Assembly: GCA_036508635.1 (NCBI GenBank)
Contig: DATCGY010000192.1
Location: 1-11,984 of the forward strand
Source: FEN-727 sp036508635
Lineage (GTDB): Bacteria; Actinomycetota; Geothermincolia; Fen-727; Anoxymicrobiaceae
Reading direction: 5' to 3'
Length of the DNA stretch: 11,984 bases
Position 1 is the stretch's first letter. Each line of letters starts with the position of its first letter. The notes beneath the pieces were generated by a model. It was not told the origin of the DNA. It did no database searches and worked only from the letters and a program-made list of their open reading frames with translations. Both the position numbers and the translations under genes were made by a program. Below, piece by piece: positions 6,981 through 11,984 of the stretch.

Positions 6981-8069
6981 TTAAGCGGTCGGGTTGCGAA
7001 GGTCGAGACACGGCGCGCACGGATACAAGGAGATGAGAGCGGGCGCCACGTCCTCGTAGAGCGAGCCTTCGAGGGCTCCCGGCATAAGACCCGCAACAAA
7101 CGGGACCGCACTGCTAACCCTGTTTCGGATAAGCTTTCCCTCGCCCAGAAACACGACGTGCTCGATAGCCCCCTCGGGCGACTCGCAAACACCCACGCCG
7201 TTTCCCTTGCGTGGCTCGAACTCCACCGGCACGCCTGGCGAGACCCCTTCGGCGGCGGCCCGGCCGACCAGGCCGGCGGAAGCGCGCACCTCGTCCAGCA
7301 GCAGGAGCGCCCTGTCATAGGCGGTGCCACCTTCGCGGACGCAAGGCCTGTAATAAGAGGCGGCATAGTACCCGTAAGCGCTCTCACCGGACCTCATGTC
7401 CCTGGCCAACCCCGACGCCCGCAGCGCAGGCGCGCATGGCGTGTCTTCATCAAAACGGTCCACCTCCAGGCGCGATCCTCGTAGCCTGGCCCGCGACATC
7501 GTGAGCTTCTTCGTCCATAAACCGCAGTCTCGCTCCAGCGGTTTTAAGACCTCTCGGAGCTCTTCCAGGGCCTTCCCGTCGCCGGGAATGGAGGCCCCGC
7601 CGGGAACGACCAACCCCCTGCCAAAAGGATTGCCGGACGCCTTCGTGAAAGCGTCGCGGATGCGCTCCGCGTATCGCCTCGGGCCTGTATAGACTACGTC
7701 ATCCGAGAGCGAGCGAGCGATGTCGGACAGGACGCCGAGGTGCGAAGCGATCCTCTCGTACTCGGCGATTATCGCTCTAAACGCCAGGGCGGCGTCGTCG
7801 ACCCTTTCCACAGCCACAGCTTCTTCAAGCGCCTGGCAGTAAGCGAGCGAATGAGCGATGCTCGAGCGAGCGCAGATCATCCCCGCGAGCTTCAGCCCAT
7901 CCGCCAGGTCCAGGCCGTTGAACCCGAGCTGTATGTTTCTTCCGCCCTTCATGAAGTCGCTCGATGCCCCGCGCACGCGTGGGCCTTCGAGTTCGAATTG
8001 AAATAACAGGGGCTGCCTCATGCACGTATCGAACGGCCCGAGTGGCAACAGTCCGTTATGCGCTTTCAA
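6981..8069 (-). CDS. [NiFe]-hydrogenase large subunit / NuoD-like protein with degenerate active site
   Basis: Related to HycE/EchE large subunits of group 4 membrane hydrogenases and to the 49-kDa subunit of complex I. It would sit on the cytoplasmic arm beside the small subunit. Signatures: LPLGPFDTCMRQP near the N-terminus (family GPxHP); MICARSSIAHSLAYCQALE (64-82), matching RxCGxCSxxHSxAYCQAxE; EYERIASHLG (103-112); ESPEGAIEH (296-304), matching ExPRGxxxH; and LYPCAPC (348-354), matching DPCxxC. Cys66, Cys351 and Cys354 are kept, but the second nickel cysteine is Ser69, the PRG arginine is Glu299 and the Asp before the last CxxC is Tyr349. Normal H2 chemistry is therefore doubtful. The start is TTG 8069: it has AAGGAGGT at an 8-base spacing and overlaps the stop of the preceding gene as TTGA. 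The frame stays open to 8435, but that extension overlaps the antiporter-like gene, lacks family similarity and is rejected. Length 362 aa. Confidence 0.88.
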   Translation of the reverse strand: MKAHNGLLPLGPFDTCMRQPLLFQFELEGPRVRGASSDFMKGGRNIQLGFNGLDLADGLKLAGMICARSSIAHSLAYCQALEEAVAVERVDDAALAFRAIIAEYERIASHLGVLSDIARSLSDDVVYTGPRRYAERIRDAFTKASGNPFGRGLVVPGGASIPGDGKALEELREVLKPLERDCGLWTKKLTMSRARLRGSRLEVDRFDEDTPCAPALRASGLARDMRSGESAYGYYAASYYRPCVREGGTAYDRALLLLDEVRASAGLVGRAAAEGVSPGVPVEFEPRKGNGVGVCESPEGAIEHVVFLGEGKLIRNRVSSAVPFVAGLMPGALEGSLYEDVAPALISLYPCAPCLDLRNPTA

Positions 8070-9787
8070 CCTTGCCACCTCCTTCCGGCGACCCGTGGCA
8101 AAAGCGGCGTGCGCGACCCGGTTGAATCGCCGTACCGTCCGGCGCAACCCCCGACGAACGGCTCGAGACTCGCTCCACCTTCCCCGTACGGCCGACCGGC
8201 CCGGGCGGCGAAGTAAAGCGTGAGTGCGATCGCGGTCGAGACCAGGAGGAATGCTGCTGCTGTCTCTGACCAGGAAATGTAATAGGTCACGGCCCTCTGG
8301 GCGGCAGCTCCGGTCCCGAGGAAAGCAACGCCGGGTCCTGTGAATCCGCTTGGGAACAGGAACACGGATCCGCCACGGATTAAGTTCCGCAGGAGCACTC
8401 CTGGAAACAATCCCAGCATGAAAGACCCGGCACACAACGCAAGGGCTGCTGTTCCCTCCATAGGCGACGGCTTCTTGAACGCGCCGGACTCGACTCCCGC
8501 GGTCAGGAAAACGCCCCCGAGCGCTCGCGCGGCCGCCACGGCCGCGACCGCGACTGCCGCAATGATGAGCCCCGAAGCCAGTACATAGAACGGGCTGGTC
8601 ATGGCTCTGTCAAAACCCGCGAGCGCGACCAGCGCCTTTGAGACAAAACCATCCAGGGGCGGCAGTCCCGCGAGAGAGAACCCCGAGATGAGCAGGGCGG
8701 CAAACGCCGCGGGGGCTACGCGAGCAGATATCCCCTGCCGGAAGAACCTCCGCGTCCCCCTGAGCGAGTCAGCGGTGCCGGCTGACATCATGCAGGCTGA
8801 CAGGAGCAGTGGCGCTACGAGAAGGCAGAAAAGAGCTCCCTCGAGCCCGCTACGGGAAAAAAGCCCTACCCCCGCGACGAGGACCCCGGCCTGGAACGCG
8901 TACATACCTGCGACGTACTCAGGGATCGAAGCTCCAAGCAACGCGATAAGCGGTCCGGCAACGATCGAGGCCAGGCCGGCTATGACGATGCCAATACTCC
9001 AGTTGCTCGCGACCAGCCTGCCCAGAAAGACCGACGTTATGACCAGCCGAAACCCGGCGAGCAGGAAATTGGCGGGAAGGAAGAAAGCGCTCCAGGATGA
9101 ATCCGACCTGCCGAGAAGATCCCGAATCCAGAAATGGAACGGGAAAGCACCGAGCCTTATGAGCGCGCTTGCGAGGAACAGGGCCGCGATTATGATCACC
9201 TGCGTCTCGCTGCCTGAGGTAAGCGGTGGGTTGATGAGGACCGAACTTTCCTTGAGCCATGCGCCGCATAGTACGGCGCCCACCACGAACAGCACGTCGC
9301 CAAGGAGCCAGGGAATGAACGCGACAAGCTTCCTGCGGATGTCGCCTTTTCCTACGGCGAGCCCGATGATCGCGCACGCCGTGACACCCTCCCACAGCAG
9401 CAGTTGAGCGACCAGCCCGCGCGAGATCACCGCGGCCGCGGCCAAGCCTGTCGCAGCCGCTATCGACGCGGTGAGCAAGCCCTGTGACCTCTCGTCCCGC
9501 TGGCGGAAGCCCGCGTAGAGCATGCAAGGAACCGAGACGAGCTCGAGCACCAGCATCACCGGGAAGTTGAACCCCGTAAGGCGAAAGGAAGCCCATGAGG
9601 GTATGCGATTCGCCGTGAGGAAACCGTTGAGAAGCGCAAGGTTCACGCCGGCGACCGACAGGCCGTAGACGATCGAGAGCATTCCCCTCAAACGCGGAGT
9701 GACCCCCGCGACCACGAACGCAACCGCAAACCCGAAAGGCAGTATTATCGAAGCGCCTAGCAGGGCGCTCGCGTCAGCCTGGGACAT
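8066..9787 (-). CDS. Proton-translocating antiporter-like subunit (NuoL/M/N, HycC/HyfB-like)
   Basis: A 573-aa polytopic membrane protein with about 14 hydrophobic segments, belonging to the Mrp/complex I ion-pumping subunit family. In such complexes it couples electron transfer to H+ or Na+ movement. Seen marks: LLLWEGVTA with Glu133 (the TM5 glutamate that follows a conserved Trp), IRLGAFPFHFWI (210-221), equivalent to the K-x-x-x-x-P-x-H-x-W segment but with Arg211 where Lys is usual, and LAGLPPLDGFVSK (372-384) with the conserved TM12 Lys384. The central lysine-containing SSxxH segment is replaced by YAFQAGVLVAG, a divergence from pumping subunits. The C-terminal tail (PFVGGCAGRYG) recalls the WDCG tail of hydrogenase-linked members. 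ATG 9787 has GAGGTG upstream and overlaps the small-subunit gene by 14 bases. The stop overlaps the next start, so translation is probably coupled across the operon. Confidence 0.88.
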   Translation of the reverse strand: MSQADASALLGASIILPFGFAVAFVVAGVTPRLRGMLSIVYGLSVAGVNLALLNGFLTANRIPSWASFRLTGFNFPVMLVLELVSVPCMLYAGFRQRDERSQGLLTASIAAATGLAAAAVISRGLVAQLLLWEGVTACAIIGLAVGKGDIRRKLVAFIPWLLGDVLFVVGAVLCGAWLKESSVLINPPLTSGSETQVIIIAALFLASALIRLGAFPFHFWIRDLLGRSDSSWSAFFLPANFLLAGFRLVITSVFLGRLVASNWSIGIVIAGLASIVAGPLIALLGASIPEYVAGMYAFQAGVLVAGVGLFSRSGLEGALFCLLVAPLLLSACMMSAGTADSLRGTRRFFRQGISARVAPAAFAALLISGFSLAGLPPLDGFVSKALVALAGFDRAMTSPFYVLASGLIIAAVAVAAVAAARALGGVFLTAGVESGAFKKPSPMEGTAALALCAGSFMLGLFPGVLLRNLIRGGSVFLFPSGFTGPGVAFLGTGAAAQRAVTYYISWSETAAAFLLVSTAIALTLYFAARAGRPYGEGGASLEPFVGGCAGRYGDSTGSRTPLLPRVAGRRWQG

Positions 9788-10175
9788 TTCCCATCACCTC
9801 AAGGAAATCCGCCCTCTCCACAGGGCAACCCTCGATCTCGGCATAAACGTCATGTTCGTCGCGGATGCTGCCTGAGAGCCTGCCTCTATCAAAGACGAAG
9901 CCATACCCCATAGCGCAGTCGCCCACGACGACGAGTCGCGCGCCCGGCGGAGCCTGTGCGATGACCCGCTCCACCGACATGGCCAGGTCGCCCGTCCAAC
10001 AGCCGGTGACCACGAGTGTCCCCGAATGCCGGGGAGAAGAACACTCAGCTAGCAATCGGGGCCCGTAACCGTCGCGGAGCGCGGAGTCGACCATCTCGGC
10101 ACATCCGCCGCATCCGCCCATGCGCAAGTGAAAAACGCCCGGCTCACCACGGATGTCGAAGGCCCCGGGGCTCAC
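9774..10175 (-). CDS. Hydrogenase small subunit / NuoB-like iron-sulfur protein
   Basis: A 133-aa protein of the NuoB/HycG/EchC family, which holds the 4Fe-4S cluster next to the large-subunit active site and passes electrons to it. The four expected ligands are visible: GGCGGCAEM (Cys22 and Cys25), VGDCAMGYG (Cys87) and IEGCPV (Cys117), with DVYAEIEGCP matching the family's DVYVPGCPP segment. Two further cysteines, Cys45 and Cys59 (in VTGCWT, where hydrogenases usually have VTGP), are additional. The family is commonly about 140-180 aa, so this is a compact member. The start is GTG 10175: GGAGG lies 6 bases upstream and the codon overlaps the stop of the NuoH-like gene as GTGA. The same frame stays open to 10898 inside that gene; this is an accident of GC-rich sequence. 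No signal peptide is present, as expected for a cytoplasmic-face subunit. Confidence 0.88.
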   Translation of the reverse strand: MSPGAFDIRGEPGVFHLRMGGCGGCAEMVDSALRDGYGPRLLAECSSPRHSGTLVVTGCWTGDLAMSVERVIAQAPPGARLVVVGDCAMGYGFVFDRGRLSGSIRDEHDVYAEIEGCPVERADFLEVMGNVPG

Positions 10176-11110
10176 GTCGAACCTCCGACCCAGATGAGGA
10201 CAAACCCGACGAGGGCCAGCCCGCCTCCAAGCGCAAGCGACCAGGCGAGGGCCCTCCCGGAGCGGATGCGAGGCGCTACAACATCCACTATGCCGAGGAC
10301 TACGATAACTCCGGCGACCTTCAGTGCCCAGAAGACAACCTCGTACCACGATGAAGATGGGCCCGCAAGAAACAGCGTCACCACCAGCAGCGGTGTCAAG
10401 AAATACAGCGCGAGCTGAGAGACGTTGAGCACAGCCAGAGGCGGACCGGAGATGTCGGAGTCGATACCTGCCGGAGGGTCCCCGAACAGCCCTCGCCCGA
10501 GCGGCCTCAACCTCGCGAGGCAACCCATCGCCACCAGCGCACCTAACAGGCCCAGGCCGGTTCCGGTCGCCGCCAGGGCACCCCCCGCCGGCGACCCGAC
10601 GAGCACTCCATTGGCGACTTGCCACCTTATGACCGCGGACACCTGCGTCTCTCCCGTTCGCAAAGCGACTCCGGCGATCACCAGCGAAAGAGGAACGGCC
10701 CACCCGATCGCCTGTGCGCACTCGGACGTGACGTTCTGGCGAACGCGCGGGTTCGAGGAGCACGATACGAGCACCAGGTCGCATGCCGAGGCGAGCAACA
10801 GCAACGCGAGAATAAGCAGCAGGTCGCCGTCCAGGAAACCCAGAATCAGGCAAGATATCCAGGACAGGGCGACGATCTTGACAGCGGGCGCCGCCCACTG
10901 CAGCACGGCTGGCGCTCCCGTGGCGGGGGAGCTCTCGTCTGCGAAGAGTCGCACGATGCGGCGCAGTCCGGAAGCGCGACCGGGTGCCGAGCCCCCGGTC
11001 ACCACGGCCGACATCCCCTCTACTATGCCCCTCGCCGCGAGGCCGGCAAGGAACACGAACAGGAGACCCGGGAAGAGAACCAGGTAAGCAAGCTTACCAA
11101 CGAACGCCAT
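10172..11110 (-). CDS. NuoH/HycD-like membrane anchor subunit
   Basis: A 312-aa integral membrane protein of the complex I subunit 1 family (NuoH, HycD, EchB), the subunit that joins the electron-transfer arm to the ion-pumping membrane arm. About eight hydrophobic segments can be placed (roughly 7-29, 77-93, 95-115, 133-150, 176-198, 232-250, 257-279, 287-310). Family marks are SSNPRVRQNV (118-127), ahead of the segment where the family has YExPL (here WAVPL, so the glutamate is missing), and DISGPPLAVLNVSQLAL (219-235), matching the EYSGxPLAxLExxE segment. The cytoplasmic loop after TM1 (APGRASGLRRIVRLFADES) takes the place of the usual RxGPxxLLQPxxDxxKLxxKE and is only loosely similar. ATG 11110 is preceded by AGAGGAGG at about 7 bases. 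It is the first gene of the operon, directly after the structured leader. Confidence 0.87.
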   Translation of the reverse strand: MAFVGKLAYLVLFPGLLFVFLAGLAARGIVEGMSAVVTGGSAPGRASGLRRIVRLFADESSPATGAPAVLQWAAPAVKIVALSWISCLILGFLDGDLLLILALLLLASACDLVLVSCSSNPRVRQNVTSECAQAIGWAVPLSLVIAGVALRTGETQVSAVIRWQVANGVLVGSPAGGALAATGTGLGLLGALVAMGCLARLRPLGRGLFGDPPAGIDSDISGPPLAVLNVSQLALYFLTPLLVVTLFLAGPSSSWYEVVFWALKVAGVIVVLGIVDVVAPRIRSGRALAWSLALGGGLALVGFVLIWVGGST

Positions 11111-11125
11111 CAGCCGACCTCCTCT

Positions 11126-11202
11126 AAAAAAAGGATGCCCTCAAAAGATTTCAGGGTCCGTTCCGGACGAGCCGACCCGTTTTCCTTAGGACTCTTGAGG
11201 GC
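11126..11202 (-). promoter_or_regulatory. Structured 5' leader with terminator-like stem and U-tract
   Basis: On the minus strand the leader opens with GCCCTCAAGAG (11202-11192) and closes with CTTTTGAGGGC (11147-11137), an 11-base inverted repeat with one mismatch around 44 bases. Inner pairs are possible (GTCCG-GAA-CGGAC, or GGGTC with GACCC). The closing arm is followed by ATCC and seven T (11132-11126), then directly by the AGGAGG of the first gene. The arrangement suits transcription attenuation or a ribosome-binding-site switch. I could not match it to a riboswitch class I know. Confidence 0.5.
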
Positions 11203-11208
11203 TTGTTG

Positions 11209-11237
11209 AATCTATTCGATTCCCTTGGCCCAGTCAA
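11209..11237 (-). promoter_or_regulatory. Sigma-70-type promoter of the hydrogenase-like operon
   Basis: Reading the minus strand, TTGACT (11237-11232) and TAGATT (11214-11209) are separated by exactly 17 bases. They match the consensus at 5 of 6 and 4 of 6 positions. Transcription would begin at about 11202, the first base of the leader stem. It is the best promoter in the window. Confidence 0.65.
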
Positions 11238-11240
11238 GGG
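11222..11240. promoter_or_regulatory. Operator-like palindrome over the -35 box
   Basis: CCCTTG (11222-11227) and CAAGGG (11235-11240) form a perfect 6-base inverted repeat with a 7-base spacer. It overlaps the -35 box of the operon promoter. A second one, GAATC (11208-11212) with GATTC (11218-11222), covers the -10 box. Both are placed where a repressor dimer could act; no regulator is identified. Confidence 0.4.
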
Positions 11241-11310
11241 TAAGCACAACTCCGAGCCCCGAATGAGAAGGCATATCAAGCACAACGAGCCAGGCCGTTG
11301 CGCACTCGAA

Positions 11311-11338
11311 TTGCCTACTGCTTTGCTCCTGTTATATC
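11311..11338 (+). promoter_or_regulatory. Candidate promoter for the GAF-GGDEF gene
   Basis: TTGCCT (11311-11316), a 16-base spacer and TATATC (11333-11338) make a moderate sigma-70 match about 100 bases before the start codon. The would-be 5' leader contains GGATGG (11362-11367) and CCATCC (11387-11392), an inverted repeat with a 19-base loop. Neither is strong on its own. Confidence 0.3.
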
Positions 11339-11437
11339 ATTCCATATGCTGCGTCTGATGCGGATGGTGCTTATGCGGTGATATATCCATCCAGGGCGTG
11401 ATAACTTCGGGACCAAAAAGTGCATGGAGGGCAGGTC

Positions 11438-11984
11438 ATGGAAAACCGCGTTGTCCGTGTAGAAAGAGTAATAGCGCGTTACAGGCGCCTCTGGGACGAC
11501 TATTTCCCCACCTCTCAGCATTCCTCTACCCCCGTAAAGCTCACGGCTTGCCTCACGGAAGCGACGACCCTCTGGAACGCGACAGGCGGAGTGATCATGA
11601 CACGCTTTCAGGGCAACGAGCTCGAGATAGCCGCCGTGAGGGGAGCGGACCTTGCAAGGGACACCAAGGTCGAGATCCAGCCCGGCAGCCCAATCATGAG
11701 ATGCTACTCGCGCGGCAAGCTGGAGCTCGCCGACGACCTTACCGGGCAGGAGCTCCTTCCATCGGTTAGCGTCGCCTCCGCGGTATGCCTTCCGATAGTG
11801 TCCGGCGCGGCGGTGCGCGGCGTCCTGCTACTCTGGTCGGACGAGAAAGACCAGTTCAAGGAGCCCGACCTCTCGGCGCTCCCGCTGTTCGCCCACTACA
11901 CGTCCGTCCTGTTCGAAGTTGATGAGCTGAGCGAGAGGCTCGGTGAAAACCTTAGCATCGACCCCCTGACCGGCTTGCTCAACC
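11438..11984 (+). CDS. GAF-GGDEF signalling protein, 3' end beyond the window
   Basis: The first 182 residues are visible and the frame is open to the window end. A short N-terminal helix leads into a GAF-type sensory domain at about residues 30-160. Its typical segments are GGVIMTRFQGNELEIAAVRG, AVCLPIVSGAAVRGVLLLW and a final helix, followed by a short linker (VDELSERLGENLS). DPLTGLLN at 175-182 is the hallmark opening of a GGDEF domain, so the missing part should be a diguanylate cyclase domain, active or degenerate. There is no membrane segment, so it would be a cytoplasmic sensor controlling cyclic di-GMP. ATG 11438 has GGAGG (11426-11430) at a 7-base spacing. It is divergent from the hydrogenase-like operon, from which it is separated by 327 bases. 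Confidence 0.85.
   Translation, partial: MENRVVRVERVIARYRRLWDDYFPTSQHSSTPVKLTACLTEATTLWNATGGVIMTRFQGNELEIAAVRGADLARDTKVEIQPGSPIMRCYSRGKLELADDLTGQELLPSVSVASAVCLPIVSGAAVRGVLLLWSDEKDQFKEPDLSALPLFAHYTSVLFEVDELSERLGENLSIDPLTGLLN

Noticed and set aside
8070..8435. N-terminal extension of the large subunit frame
   Set aside because: It is Arg-rich, overlaps the antiporter-like gene and has no family similarity; the SD-supported TTG at 8069 fits the family N-terminus.
10176..10898. N-terminal extension of the small subunit frame
   Set aside because: It is the shadow of the NuoH-like gene; the GTG at 10175 has a Shine-Dalgarno and a GTGA junction.
11126..11202. Molybdenum cofactor, fluoride or cyclic-di-GMP riboswitch
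   Set aside because: I compared the leader with what I remember of these motifs and found no match to their conserved loops.
11315..11521. Minus-strand open frame of 68 codons upstream of the GAF-GGDEF gene
   Set aside because: It overlaps the start of the GAF-GGDEF gene, has no ribosome binding site I can see and no recognisable features.
1..11984. CRISPR array, tRNA, rRNA, insertion sequence or prophage
   Set aside because: No regularly spaced repeats, cloverleaf-like segments, transposase motifs or phage genes were seen on either strand.

Overview
The window is about 12 kb of GC-rich (roughly 60% by eye) bacterial DNA. Strong AGGAGG-type ribosome binding sites, frequent TTG and GTG starts, a single-pass PASTA-amidase and a GAF-GGDEF regulator suggest a high-GC, probably Gram-positive anaerobe such as a deep-branching actinobacterial lineage. 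That placement is inference: no rRNA, tRNA or other strong taxonomic marker is present. I see no mobile element, CRISPR array, tRNA or rRNA.

The left part (1-5213) holds four separately transcribed genes: a small membrane-anchored hypothetical protein (minus), an intracellular family 3 glycoside hydrolase (plus), a membrane-anchored PASTA / N-acetylmuramoyl-L-alanine amidase-like protein whose first zinc-binding His is replaced by Ser (minus), and a secreted beta-propeller-like protein (plus). The 5' end of the propeller gene looks frameshifted or misread. Together they look like an envelope and carbohydrate neighbourhood, with no clear operon.

The right part (5214-11240) is the most interesting. 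One minus-strand operon has a promoter, an operator-like palindrome and a structured leader ending in a U-tract. It encodes four subunits related to group 4 [NiFe] hydrogenases and complex I, in the order NuoH/HycD-like, NuoB/HycG-like, NuoL-M-N/HycC-like and NuoD/HycE-like. The last three genes each overlap the gene before them (GTGA, 14 bp, TTGA). An adenine deaminase gene follows after 57 bp. The large subunit keeps the hydrogenase fold motifs and three of the four nickel-binding cysteines. It has lost the fourth cysteine (Ser) and the conserved Arg and Asp around the active site (Glu and Tyr). No NuoC-like, ferredoxin-like or maturation gene is in the window. The operon therefore appears to encode a minimal energy-converting hydrogenase-related (Ehr-like) membrane complex that probably does not carry a normal NiFe site.

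Divergent from this operon, a GAF-GGDEF protein starts at 11438 and runs off the window end. The 327-base region between them carries the operon's promoter, palindrome and leader, and a weaker plus-strand promoter candidate.
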